64,000 nucleotides of DNA, taken from positions 57,651,174 through 57,715,173 of the forward strand of contig CM059975.1 in the NCBI GenBank assembly GCA_030490835.1, read 5' to 3'. Below are positions 1 through 11,603 of the stretch, piece after piece; the first letter of the stretch is position 1; each line of letters opens with the position of its first letter. This stretch comes from Annona cherimola (Eukaryota; Streptophyta; Magnoliopsida; Magnoliales; Annonaceae). The notes under the pieces were generated by a model that made no database searches, was not told the origin of the DNA, and saw only the letters and a list, made by a program, of their open reading frames with translations. Made by a program: the position numbers and the translations under genes.

Positions 1-852
1 GACCCGATTCGCAACTTTCCAGAAAATTCCTTCCTCTTGCGGGTTTAACTGGTTCCTTCTGCCACCCTTTGGATAAATACAGTGAGCTATCAGTAGGCGT
101 AGAACCCGTAGCCTCGGGGACAAGTCCATATAGTGCAGGAACTTAATCCTGGGATGATACTTGTTACTCCGGGTGAGCTGATTGTACATTTGATCAAGGG
201 TAAGATCCACAGGGAGCTGCTCATCCTCAGCAGGAACACTTAGAATTCTGCCTATTTTGATTAAGGCATCTTCTTGATTTGGGGCTACCATTGAACCCAA
301 GAACATTTCAACTCCCTTGACATAAGTACAATAGTTATGATCATCCCATAGATAGTAAAATATCCTAGTCAGGTCGGGATATACTCTGTCATTGGCTTTC
401 AACAAACTAGTCCAGCCTTGAAAATTTAATAATTCTTCAATCTCGAATTCATAATCGCTCAAGAACTTAAAATCGATGATTTTTGGGATGAATACCTTTC
501 GTTCATAGAACGATTTGTAGAATCGACTGTGCTGGATTTCAATCTTGAAGTATGTTGTTGGCATCTTTAAAACTTGGGTTTTAGTAGCCGGGCTTCCCTT
601 TCGTCTAGTCCCAGTATCCGTGCTTCTAGTAGTCTGACTTTTTGCACCCTGGGCAGCCGTGGTTGCTGGAGTCGCTGTTTGGAATCGAACTCTACGACTA
701 GTGGAGGTCGAAGGTTCTTCCCGAACTCACTTAGCAGGAGTCCGTTGCCTCCTGGGAACCTCCTCTTCAGTGTGGGAGTCGGATGGTCTGGGAACAGGTT
801 TTTGGGAAGGCTTTGAGACGACTAGTTTAGGCAATTGAGGTTTAGGAGCCAT
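1..852 (-). pseudogene. Sirevirus env-like ORF of the outer element, N-terminal part (runs off the left edge)
   Basis: This is the ORF after pol in the outer minus-strand Ty1/copia element. It starts at an ATG at 850-852 and reads to the window edge with one internal TGA at 727-729. The protein opens with a Pro/Lys/Ser-rich segment. It then enters the 'putative plant transposon protein' domain common in Sirevirus env-like ORFs, with recognisable blocks FYERKVFIPKIIDF, YPDLTRIFYYLWDD, YNQLTRSNKYHP and YPKGGRRNQLNPQE. The plus-strand copy at 15,323-16,933 aligns throughout. No signal peptide or transmembrane segment is obvious in the visible part, so 'env-like' describes position in the element rather than a proven envelope role. 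It is less damaged than the plus-strand copy. The 3' end and 3' LTR should lie left of the window. Confidence 0.75.
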
Positions 853-1383
853 TTTGTGATGGAATTTTTGAGACGATAGAGATGAAGACCGAAACTTGAG
901 AGAGAGAGAGAGAAGAGAGCTTAAGAAAGAGAATACTGAGGGAGACAGAGTATTGAGTAGAACCAGAGAAGCAAAGAAAGTTCCGGAGATGAGAGTGAAC
1001 TGTGATGAGAAAAATGGAGGAGAGAAAATGAGAAGAGAAGAGAAGAGAGGAGAGGGAGTACACCGGATGAATTTGTTGGTAGGAGGAAATGAGAAAGAGA
1101 GAGAGAATGGAGGGTGAAGAGAAACAAGCCGGAGATCGGAGAGAGATAGAGAAAATGGAGGCCGGCGAGAGAGGAGAAGAAGTAGGAGAATGCTCGGGAA
1201 ATGAGGAAGAATAAGAGAAAAGAAGAAGAAAAGGGAGGAAACAGCGGAAGTCCGACGGTCGCGCGTGGGGAGTCGACTTTGCCATGCCCAAGTCAACTTC
1301 ACTGGAGTCGACTTGGGGGCCCTGGAGTCGACTTGGCTTATCGACTTGGACTTTTCTAAGTCCAATTTCCCATCTAGATTTTT
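853..1383 (-). repeat. pol-env spacer of the outer element: CT-rich tract plus GTCGAC palindromes
   Basis: The plus strand here is almost pure purine (GAGA/GAAGA) from about 870 to 1,245, so the element's own strand is pyrimidine-rich. Next to pol, at about 1,268-1,350, it carries several GAGTCGACTT-type palindromes. Open frames in this stretch give only Ser/Leu/Phe-rich low-complexity peptides and are not genes. The same arrangement occurs in the inserted element at 14,700-15,300. Confidence 0.8.
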
Positions 1384-4300
1384 CTAATTTATCTCAATCA
1401 TCCCCATATCATTTTTAATTTTATAAAATGATTCTTTTGCTAATGGTTTGGTAAAAATATCAGCAATTTGATCCTCGGTTTTCACATATTCCAAGCAAAC
1501 ATCATGATTTTCAACATGTTCACGAATAAAATGATGTCTTACATTTATATATTTGGTTCTAGAATGCAATACAAGATTTTTAGTTAAACAAATCGCACTT
1601 GTATTGTCACATCTAATTGGAATATTGTAATAATCAATACCATAATCTTTTAATTATTGTTTCATCCAAAGTAATTGGGCACAACAAATCCCGGTGGCTA
1701 TATATTCTGTTTCCGCCGTAGATAGAGCAACACTAGTTTATTTTCTTGAATACCATGAAACCAACATGTTTCCAAGGAATTGATATGTTCCACTAGTACT
1801 CTTTCTATCTACTTTGTAACCGGCAAAATCCGCATCCGAGTAGCCGATTAAATGAAAAGTTGACCCCTTTGGATACCATAGTCCAAGATTAGTGGTATTT
1901 ATCAAATATTTAAAAATTCTTTTTACAGCCAATAAATGTGATTCTTTAGGACATGCTTGGAATCTAGAACACATACAAACACTGAAAAGAATATTTGGTC
2001 TAGAAGCAGTTAAATACAACAATGATCCTATCATACTTCTATAAAGCTTTTGATTGATATATTTATCATTTTCATCCGTGTCGATCTTGATTGTTGAACT
2101 CATTGGAGTATTTGCTCACTTGCTAGTTTGCATTCCAAATTTCTTTAGCATTTCTTTGATATACTTGGACTGATTTATGAATATTCCTTCTGCTTGTTGC
2201 TTGATTTACAGTCCAAGGAAGAAATTTAACTCTCCCATCATGCTCATTTCGAATTCGCTCTGCATAATCTTAGAAAATTCTTGGCACAGAGTTTCGTCAG
2301 TAGCACCAAATATTATATCATTTACATAAATTTGCACAATTAAAATATTTTTGATTTTATACTTGATGAATATGGTAGTGTCAACCTTTCCTCTTTGGAA
2401 TTCATGATCAATCAAAAATCTATTTTACCTTTCATACCAAGATCGTGGAGCTTGTTTTAGTCCGTATAATGCTTTGGTTAATTTATAAACATATTTTGAT
2501 TGATCATTTTCTTCAAATCCAGGGGGTTGTTCAACATATACTTCTTCATTCAAGTATCCATTCAAAAATGCGCTTTTCACATCCATTTGAAACAATTTGA
2601 AATTCATGTGAGAAGCAAATGCTAGTAAAATGCGTATTTTTTCTAATCTAGCCACGGGTGCATATGATTCTTCAAAATCAATCCCTTCTTCTTGGGAATA
2701 CCCTTTGGCTACTAGTCTAGCTTTATTTCTTATTACAAGTCCGCTTTCGTCTAATTTGTTCCTAAATACCCATTTGGTACCAATAATGGTGCAATCATTT
2801 GGTCTAGGAACTAAATGTCATACATTATTTCTTTCAAATTGATTTAGCTCTTCTTGCATTGCAATAACTCAGTTTTCATCATTAAGAGCCTGATCAATAG
2901 TTGTTTGTTCGATTTTTGACACAAAAGCATATTGTCCACAAATGTTTTGTTTTGACCTTTATTCCATAGATATCGCCAATGACTTGCTCAATTGGATGGA
3001 CTTTTTTGAATTTCAAATCAGTTGGAGGTCTATAGGAATCATTACTTTAACTTGCCTTTTCTTCCATAGAATTTTCTGGCTTGAGCTCAATTTCCTCTTG
3101 TTGCTCTTGTTGTTTTTCTTCTGCATCATCTGCGTCACTTAGTTCATCCTCCTTTCTCAGAGTTTGGTTAAATTAATAAAAAACAACATGTATTGATTCT
3201 TCTACTATTTGATTTCTTTTGTTGCAAATCCTATATGCTTTGCTATTTGATGAATAACTAAGGAAAATAGCTTCATCACTTTTGGCATCTAATTTTTCTA
3301 AATTTATTTTTCCATTATTTAACACATAACAAGTACATCAAGAAGTATGGAAATATGATATGTTCGGTTTTCTTCCTTTCCAAAGTTCATATAGGGTCTT
3401 TTTCAATATTGCTCTAATGGTAACTCGGTTTAATACATGATAAGCTGTACTTACAGCTTCGCCCTAAAATCTTTTGGACAATTTACTCTCATTTAGCATA
3501 GTTCTAGCCATTTCTTGTATTGTCCGGTTTTTCCTTTCAACAACTCCGTTTTGTTGAGGAGTTCTTGGTGCAGAAAATGTATGGTGAATTCCTTTTTCAT
3601 TGCAAAATTCTATGAATCGATTATTTTCAAATTCACCACCATGATCATTTCTAATGGAAATAATTGAACTTTGTTTTTCATTTTGCACCAAATTTAAAAA
3701 CATGACAAACATAGAAAATGCTTCATCTTTGCTAGCTAAGAGTATAATCCGAGTAAATCTTGAAAAATCATCAACAATTATATACACGTACTTTTTTCCA
3801 CCAAGAGTTAAAATGTCCGATGACCCATAAAGATCCATATGTAACAATTCAAGTGGTCTAGTTGTTGAAATTTCCTTTTTGGTGGAGAATGACATTTTGG
3901 GTTGTTTAGATAGTTGACAAGCTTTGCAAATCTTATCCTTGTTATATTTGAGCTTTGGTAACCCTTGTATTAGATTCTTTTTCCACAATATTTTAATATT
4001 TGACATATTTATATGTCCAAGCCTTGTATGTCATATCCATGGATCATTTTCTATGGCTATTAGACATTTTTCCTCTAGTTCATCAAGGCAAACCAAATAC
4101 ACATTTTCATATCTTTTGCCACTAAATACTATGTGTTCATCATCAAAAACATTACATATAGAGGATTCAAATACAACTTTATATCCTTTATCACATAATT
4201 GACTAATGCTTATTAGGTTGTGTTTGAGTCATTCAACAAATAATACATCCTCAATGCATGCATTTGAAATACTATAAACATTTTCTTTACCTTTTATTTT

Positions 4301-4505
4301 ACATTTTTCATTATTTCCAAAGGCTACTGTTCCTTCATTGCATGGGTTGGTCTTATGGAACAGTCCTTTTTCTCCTGTCATATGTCTTGAGCACCCACTA
4401 TCCATAAACTATATGTTATTGGCCTTAGCTCTAAGACAAACCTGCAAAAATTAAGTCAAGTAGAGCTCATCCTTTTGGTACCCATTTTATGGGTCCATTC
4501 GGGTT
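1384..4505 (-). pseudogene. Ty1/copia pol of the outer element (protease, integrase, RT, RNase H), broken
   Basis: Reading leftwards, this holds the 3' end of gag, the protease with an intact DSGCSRHMTG motif, then integrase with its zinc-finger CX2C (KDKICKACQLSKQ) and catalytic-core blocks (HMDLYG, PQQNGVVERK). RT follows, with [12 protein letters not shown] and [12 protein letters not shown], then RNase H with GYSDADFAGYKVDR and STAETEYIA. It ends in the usual copia tail, ADIFTKPLAK, with a stop at 1,384. The RT active-site motif reads YVND instead of YVDD, with the Asn codon at 2,320-2,322. A TAG follows integrase near 3,461, and at least one frameshift lies between about 3,460 and 2,660. 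The order protease-integrase-RT-RNase H defines Ty1/copia. The N-terminal gag of this element lies at 19,068-20,797; the plus-strand insertion separates the two. Confidence 0.85.
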
Positions 4506-4510
4506 AGTTA
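4506..4510. repeat. Left target-site duplication AGTTA
   Basis: AGTTA sits immediately before the first TGTTGG of the plus-strand complex and recurs at 19,063-19,067. Removing 4,511-19,062 plus one copy rejoins the outer gag seamlessly, and the joined sequence matches 11,531-11,558 of the inserted element. Confidence 0.93.
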
Positions 4511-6204
4511 TGTTGGAAACAATTGTTGAAATCAAATACAAATATTCAAAGCATGTGTTTTGATGATTAACAACATAATTTGAGTAAAGTCTTAGCTACT
4601 AATATGTTTTGTGCAATGTTTAAGATTATAAAAGTGAAAAATACAAAACAAAACAGGTCAAGTCGCAACTCAAACTCAGACATCGACTTGGGCCAATTCG
4701 ATTTCTCAAGTCGACTCCATCTTCGACTTCAATAGACGTCCTCTATCCAGCGTTGAAATTAGGAGCAAGAATTCTCGAAGTCGCAGACGAAGTCGACTGC
4801 ACTTGCGACTTGTGCGAAGTCGCAGACCAAGTCGACTCCAGTATCGAGTTCACATAACATTTTCCTTCCAGCGTTGAAATTAGAAAGCACAGCTGCCGAA
4901 GTCGCACATGAAGTCGACTCCACTTGCGACTTGGGTGAAGTCGCAGGCAAAGTCGACTCCAGCATCAACTTCAAATGGGCAGTGCAGATTTTCAGAATTT
5001 CAAGTCGAAGGCCAAGCCGACTTCAAGATAGACTTGAGTCAAATTGAAGATGAAGTCGACTCAAAATTTTCAACTTGAATATATGAAGACTAATCCAAGT
5101 TTAAAGCAAGCAAAACACATGGATTCAACCATTCTAAATCAAAGTTGGATTTGTTCATATAAGATTCGAGTTTTTCAAGTTCTCTAGACTTAAAGCTAAA
5201 GAAATTTTGTACAAATAAGTTCCACATATTGAAAGACAAAAGAAGAAGAAGAAGTTAAGCAAGCAAGAGACACTTCAACAAAGATCAAACTGACTTGGCA
5301 AAAGAAAGAAGTCAAGTCGCACCCGAAGTCGACTCCAAGATCGACTTGAAGCCAAGTCTCAGACCAAGTCGACCCAGAGGACAGACTTGGAAACTGAAGA
5401 ACAGCTGAAGTCGCACACGAAGTCGACTCCAGCATGCCACTTGGGTGAAATCGCACATGAAGTCGACTTCACATGCGACTTGTAGGCGTAACGTTCGAAT
5501 TTTTGAACGTTGGAACATTTATTGCGCGCCAACCAACTTCATAACATTCAAAAATCTCCCTCTTCTATATATAGACACTCAAGCAAACGTGGAAAGATAT
5601 AAGATAAAGCTGAAAAAGAGGAAAGAAGTGCTACTAAGAGTTTCAATCCACTTTTCTCTACAATTGAGTGATCTATACACTTTCAAAGGAAGAACAAGCT
5701 TCAAAGTTGCTGTTTGCTTCAACGCAATACGATTCGTTGCTTCTACAGATTCTTCCTCAAGCTGAAACTTGCTACACAAATCTGTAAAGTGTAGATTTCT
5801 TCTATTTCATCTTGTTATTTAATTTTGGTGCTTGGTTTGAGTTCGATGTTTCAAACCAAGATATAGCAAGTAGGGTTGTGATTAGAGTGTAACTCATCAC
5901 CTACTTGTGTTGCTCGTTATACACGCCCCCTAGAGCTAGCATCTAGAAGAGAGCGGATGCTCTGGTTGTATATGCCCCCTAGAGCTAGAATTTAGAAGAG
6001 AGTGGAGACTCTAGTTGTATTCGCGGAATACATAGTGGAACCCAAGTCACAAGGGAGTGTGAGCTTGGAAGAGTGGAGTAGGAAAAGGTTGCCATAACCA
6101 CTATAAATCTTGTCTACTATTTTTCATTTCCGCTTTCATTATCTTATTGCTCTCTATTTGTTTCATTAAAGGGGTTTAAACTAAACCGGGGTAAAATCTC
6201 TAAT
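4511..6204 (+). repeat. Sirevirus LTR 1, 3'-truncated
   Basis: It begins TGTTGGAAAC like the two full LTRs and aligns with them to about 6,204, near position 1,695 of 1,770. It then jumps to env-like sequence at 6,211, so it lacks the LTR 3' end and the primer-binding site. It contains a TATA motif TATATATA at 5,566-5,573 and many GTCGAC-centred palindromes, including a perfect GAAGTCGACTTC at 5,459-5,470. It differs from LTR 2 and LTR 3 clearly more than those two differ from each other. Confidence 0.9.
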
Positions 6205-6210
6205 AAAAGA

Positions 6211-7585
6211 ATCTGGGGCCAGAAAGAAAGGCAATACAGCTGCTAAAGCTCAAGTATTGAAGATGCCGACTACATACTTCAAAACAGAATTGCAGCACGG
6301 CCGGTTTTACAAATCTTTTTATGAGCGGAAGGTATTCATTCCAAAAATCATTGATTTTAATTTTTTAAGGGATTATGAGTCTGACATTGAGCAGTTACTA
6401 GATTTCAAAGGATAGACTAACCTTCTAAGAGCAGATGGAAGAGTATATCCTGATCTAACTCGTATTTTCTATTACCTATGGGATGACGAGTACTTTGGAA
6501 CTTTTGTCAAAGGAACTGATATGTTCTTTGGAATCGGAGTAACCCCAAGATTAGAGGAAGCAATCATGAGTGTGGGGCAAATCTTAGAGGTACCTTATGA
6601 GGATGAGTCGTTGCCTAAAAACCTCACTCTCTCAGATATCTACAATCAACTCACCAGGAGCAATAAGTATCATCCGGGGATCAAATTTTTATATTACATG
6701 GACTTATCCCCGAGGCTCAGGGTCCTCAGATTATTTGTTTCACATTGCATCTACCCCAAAGGTGGGGGTAGAAATCAGTTAAACCCGCAGGAGGCAGGAA
6801 TTCTGTGGAAAATAGTGAACCGGGTCAAAGTCAGCCTTCCTCGATTGTTTATAGAAGCCCTAAGTTCTAGAAAAGACAACCCACGAGGGGTTTTGCCTTA
6901 TGGTACTTGGATCACGAAGATCCTAGAACATTTTGGAGTTGATATCGATGGAGAACCATTCGAGGTGTTAAAATCAACAAACGCAATCAACAAAGCATTG
7001 ATCCAAAGAATGAAGATCAATGTAAATCAACTCCGGGTTGAAGCAGAAGTGGGCGCACCGGCACCAGAAGAAGTCGGGGATGCACAGGTTGAGGGGGAGC
7101 AACCCCCACAATCACCAGAAGCTCAACCCGCTCCACCACAGGATGCACCCGAGGAGCCTGCATCGCCGCTATCACATGGGTCTTGCTCTCCTAGAGGATC
7201 TGAAATTCTAGACCTAGCACCACGGCCATCTCGGGATACTTCAGTTTAGGGCCTTCGAGAGCATCTGGAGCAGTTAGAGGACCAGATGACCAGTCAGATC
7301 GCCGAGGTCCTACATGCCATCACGGATATGCATTCTCGACAGGATCGCATGGATAGGGAGCTCCGGACCATCCGTTATCACTTAGCATCTGGAAGCCATC
7401 GTCATCGATCTATCCCCGAGCTTGATCCTTTTGACACTGGATCAGTTCATCGAGATCCCACACCTGCTCTAGTCTCATCTTTTTACTCCTCGGCCCACAT
7501 TCGACCCATTTGCCCGATTCCATATCATATCTCTGTATTCCAGTTCACTAAATCTCTTCGAGTCGACCCCTATTTGCTCGATTGA
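6211..7585 (+). pseudogene. Env-like ORF fragment (tail of the deleted first tandem unit)
   Basis: This duplicates 15,559-16,933 almost base for base, without gaps. It carries the plant transposon-protein domain, a Pro/Glu-rich linker and a coiled-coil-like C-terminal part rich in Leu/Met/Arg heptads, ending at a stop at 7,583-7,585. It shares with the other copy a TAG at 6,413-6,415, where the outer element has Trp, and a TAG near 7,247. The N-terminal part, all of gag and pol, and the LTR 3' end are deleted in this unit. Confidence 0.85.
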
Positions 7586-7944
7586 CAAAAAGGGGGAGAA
7601 GAGTTGAGTTTTGTGTTTAGATTTTTAGGATTTTGGGTTGGGTAGCTTGTATATAGGTTTCATTTGCATTTGAAATTTGTATGAAATTTTTTGATCATAT
7701 ATATGAAAAGGTTGCTTATGAAAAAGTTTATTTGTATTCTGATTACTTTTGCAAAGTTTATTATCACTTGAATTATGCTCTGATTACAAATGCTCTATGC
7801 TCTGATTTATTATGTTTGCTCTAATCATTAATGTTCTATTTTTTTCAAAGGTAAATGACTTATGATTATCCTAAAAATGTCAAAACTAGATATTGGAAAG
7901 CATAAACTCAAATTAGTTTTGTCAATCATCAAAAAGGGGGAGAT
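7586..7944 (+). other. 3' untranslated region with two polypurine tracts
   Basis: A first polypurine tract lies at 7,587-7,599 just after the env-like stop. The presumed plus-strand primer, AAAAAGGGGGAGAT at 7,931-7,944, abuts LTR 2. Repeated polypurine tracts are a known Sirevirus trait. The AT-rich sequence between them shows nothing else. Confidence 0.8.
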
Positions 7945-9714
7945 TGTTGGAAACAATTGTTGAAACCAAATGCAAATATCCAAAGCATGTGTTTTGATGA
8001 TTAACAACAAAATTTGAGTAAACTCTTAGCTACTAATATGTTTTGTGCAATGTTTAAGGTTATAAAAGTAAAAAATACAAAACAGAACAGGTCAAGTCGC
8101 AACTCACATCGACTCAGACATCGACTTGGGCCAAGTCGATTTCTCAAGTCGACTCCATCTTCGACTTCAATAGACGTCCTCTATCCAGCGTTGAAATTAG
8201 GAGCAAGAATTCTCGAAGTCGCAGACGAAGTCGACTGAACTTGCGACTTGTGCGAAGTCGCAGACCAAGTCGACTCCAGTATCGAGTTCACATAACATTT
8301 TCCTTCCAGCGTTGAAATTAGAAAGCACAGCTGCCGAAGTCGCACATGAAGTCGACTCCACTTGCGACTTGGGTGAAGTCGCAGGCAAAGTCGACTCCAG
8401 CATCAACTTCAAATGGGCAGTGCAGATTTTCAGAATTTCAAGTCGAAGGCCAAGCCGACTTCAAGATAGACTTGAGTCAAATTGAAGATGAAGTCGACTC
8501 AAAATTTTCAACTTGAATATATGAAGACTAATCCAAGTTTAAAGCAAGCAAAACACATGGATTCAACCATTCTAAATCAAAGTTGGATTTGTTCATATAA
8601 GATTCGAGTTTTTCAAGTTCTCTAGACTTAAAGCTAAAGAAATTTTGTACAAATAAGTTCCAAGTATTGAAAGATAAAAGAAGAAGAAGAAGTTAAGCAA
8701 GTAAGAGACACTTCAACAAAGATCAACCTGACTTGGCAAAAGAAAGAAGCCAAGTCGCACCCGAAGTCACTCCAAGATCGACTTGAAGCCAAGTCTCAGA
8801 CCAAGTTGACCCAGAGGACAGACTTGGAAACTGAAGAACAGCTGAAGTCGCACACGAAGTTGACTCCAGCATGCGACTTGGGTGAAATCGCACATGAAGT
8901 CGACTCCACATGCGACTTGTAGGCGTAACGTTCGAATTTTTGAACGTTGGAACATTTATTGCGCGCTAACTAACTTCATAACGTTCAAAAATCTCTCTCC
9001 TCTATATATAGACACTCAAGTAAACGTGGAAAGATATAAGATAGAGCTGAAAAAGAGGAAAGAAGTGCTACTAAGAGTTTCAATCCACTTTTCTCTACAA
9101 TTGAGTGATCTATACACTTTCAAAGGAAGAACAAGCTTGAAAGTTGCTGTTTGCTTCAACGCAATACGATTCGTTGCTTATACAGATTCTTTCTCAAGCT
9201 GAAACTTGCTACATAAATCTGTAAAGTGTAGATTTCTTCTATTTGATCTTGTTATTTAATTTTGGTGCTTGGTTTGAGTTCGGTGTTTCAAACCAAGATA
9301 TAGCAAGTAGGGTTGTGATTGGAGTGTAACTCATCACCTACTTGTGTTGCTCGTTATACACGCCCCCTAGAGCTAGAATCTAGAAGAGAACGGAGGCTCT
9401 GGTTGTATATGCCCCCTAGAGCTAAAATTTAGAAGAGAGTGGAGACTCTAGTTGTATTCGCGGAATACATAGTGGAACCCAAGTCACAAGAGAGTGTGAG
9501 CTTGGAAGAGTGGAGTAGGGAAAGGTTGCCACAACAACTATAAATCTTGTCTACTATTTTTCATTTCTGCTTTCATTATCTTATTGCTCTCTATTTGTTT
9601 CATTAAAGGGGTTTAAACTAAACCGGGGTAACACCTCTAATTAAAGTTTTAAATTCTTAAATACCCAATTCACCCCTCCCCTCTTGGGTAATTGCCATCA
9701 ACTCGAGACCAACA
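7945..9714 (+). repeat. Sirevirus LTR 2 (1,770 bp), shared between the two tandem units
   Basis: It runs from TGTTGGAAAC to GACCAACA, preceded by a polypurine tract and followed two bases later by the primer-binding site, so it serves as 3' LTR for the left unit and 5' LTR for the right. It is the same length as LTR 3; I counted roughly a dozen differences by eye, most in the last 300 bp. It holds palindrome clusters (about 8,090-8,930), a TATA motif at 9,003-9,010, and a direct duplication of about 49 bp beginning GCCCCCTAGAGCTA at 9,361 and 9,410. Confidence 0.95.
9003..9010 (+). promoter_or_regulatory. LTR TATA box
   Basis: TATATATA, followed by GACACTCAAG, lies in the LTR downstream of the palindromes, where the U3/R promoter is expected. 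It is conserved at 5,566, 18,351 and (minus strand) 21,550 and 25,056. Confidence 0.65.
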
Positions 9715-9716
9715 AG

Positions 9717-9728
9717 TGGTATCAGAGC
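9717..9728 (+). other. Primer-binding site for initiator tRNA-Met
   Basis: TGGTATCAGAGC begins two bases after the LTR end, the standard copia and Sirevirus minus-strand primer site. Confidence 0.93.
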
Positions 9729-9763
9729 AGGTCTTTGAGTTGTACTAAAGAGATCTTTTTGAT

Positions 9764-11587
9764 ATGGCATCCCAATCCACTTTCGTTCCCGCATTTGCCG
9801 AAGGCCAATCCTTTACTAGGCCACCATTGTTTGATGGGAACAATTTTGGATATTGGAAGCTACGTATGAAACAACTCATCATGGCTATAGATATGGACTA
9901 TTGGATTGCAATCCAAGACGGTGTGACTTTGCCTATTGATGAAAGAGCTTCCAAATAGACCGATGAGGAAGTGAAAATTGTAAAGAGCAACTCCAAGGCT
10001 ATGAATTCATTATTTTGTGCTCTTACGGCTTCCGAATATGATAGAATATTCTCTTGTTTAACTGCCAAAGAGATATGGGATACACTAATATCCATCTATG
10101 AAGGAGCTTCTCAAGTCCAAGGGACAAAGAAAAATATTTTGATTGGAGAATTGGAAAACTTTAGAATGCTAGAAACAGAAAATATTTCTGAAATATTTGC
10201 TAAATTTTCTAAGATTACTAACGCCTTGAAAGGGCTAGGAAAGGCAATTTCTGAATCTGAACAGGTCATGAAGATTCTAAGGGTACTACCCGAATCATGG
10301 ACTCCAAAAATCACGGCAATAGAAGAAGCCAAGGACCTAAACACATTGAAGTTGGAAGACCTTATTAGCTCGTTAATGTCACATGAGCTAATCAAGAAAA
10401 GAAATGAGGATCACCACAAAGGCAAAAGAGTCATCGCCTTGAAAGCTGCACAAGACTCGGATGACACCACCTCATCATCACAAAATGACGATGAAATTTC
10501 CTTACTTATAAAATAGTTCAGAAAATTTGTAAGAAAAGGTAGAAATTTAAGAAACTTTAAAGAAAGAAATTCTAAAGAGAAAAAGAAAGAATCAACAAAA
10601 TGTTACCGGTGTGGTGGTTCGGGGCACATGCAAGCCCAATGCCCAACGCCCGAAGAAAATAAAGCGAAGGAGCAAAGAAAAGATCGAGGTGACAACAGAA
10701 AATTTCAAAAAAACAAAGGAAGAGGCATTTACGTAAATGAAGAGGAATCTACAACATGTAGCTCTTCAAGTGAAGAATGTGAAGCATATTGCGCAAGAAT
10801 TTGTTGCGTAGCAAATTCCGACATATATTTTGCAGCCACGGAAATCTTGGAGGATCAAGCTACTTCAACGAACTGCACAAGTAGTCAAGAGGTAACCTCC
10901 AAACAAAAATCTTTTTCAATTTTCTCTTCTACAAATGAATGCCTCAAATGTGCTAAATTGGAAGAACTTCAACAAGCCTATGATTCATTATATGAGAAAA
11001 TAAAGAAATTAGGAAACAAGTTTACAATAAAAAAAAGACAATGTGATGCAGTAATAATTGTGAATGGTAAACTTGTTGAAAAGATAGATAAATTAAAAAG
11101 TGAAAAGAATACCTTGGAAATTGAGTTAGAGAAACTCAAAAGGGAAAATAAATCATTAAATGAATCGCTTGTCAAGTTTTCTAATCCAGGAGAAAATGTG
11201 AAAATGTTCTTGAAAATGACAACCCAAACTTGTAAGAAAGGACTTGGGTATAATACATTTGAGCAAGAGAAATATAATGCTCCAAGAAACAACGCCAAAC
11301 CCATTTATACTAAACCTAAGATAAATCAAGCAGTTTGGACCAAAAGACCAACCGAGGAACAAATTACCAAATGACTTCCTATTTCTAGACTTCTGGGAGC
11401 TTGTAATTTTTGCGACAAGTTAGGACACAAGGTTTATCAATGCAAATTGAGAAAATTGCAAAACCTTGGTGTAAAATTGGTTTGGATGCCGAAAAATATT
11501 GGATTTATGGCTTCAAAGGTAGACCAACATAGACTCCAAAGGATAACTAACCCAAATGGACCCATAAAATGGGTACCAAAAGGATGA
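9764..11587 (+). pseudogene. gag: Sirevirus gag (608 codons, three internal stops)
   Basis: A single frame runs from the ATG at 9,764 to a natural-looking TGA at 11,585-11,587. The N-terminus has the copia gag start domain (PPLFDGNNFGYWKLRMKQL). The UBN2-type gag domain follows (SLFCALTASEYDRI, TAKEIWDTL, ELENFRMLETENISE). Next are a CCHC zinc knuckle CYRCGGSGHMQAQC (10,601-10,642), a Lys/Glu-rich coiled-coil region and a second CCHC knuckle at 11,402-11,443. There is no frameshift. In-frame stops lie at 9,956 (Trp in the outer copy), 10,514 and 11,372 (Trp in the outer copy). The protein would form the particle shell; this copy cannot make it whole. Confidence 0.88.
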
Positions 11588-11603
11588 GCTCCACTTGACT
11601 TAA

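Noticed and set aside
727..1365. Long Ser/Leu/Phe-rich open frame on the minus strand
   Set aside because: Most of it is translation of the CT-rich spacer; only its last residues belong to the env-like ORF starting at 852.
4759..5518. Several short open frames with repeated STSCATS-like peptides (also in the other LTRs)
   Set aside because: They are translations of the GTCGAC/GTCGCA repeats in LTR U3, not proteins.
8090..8930. A CRISPR-like array from regularly repeated AAGTCG motifs
   Set aside because: Units are short, irregularly spaced and inside a plant LTR; there are no unique spacers or cas genes.
9717..9728. A tRNA gene fragment suggested by TGGTATCAGAGC
   Set aside because: It is a 12-base primer-binding site beside an LTR; there is no cloverleaf sequence around it.
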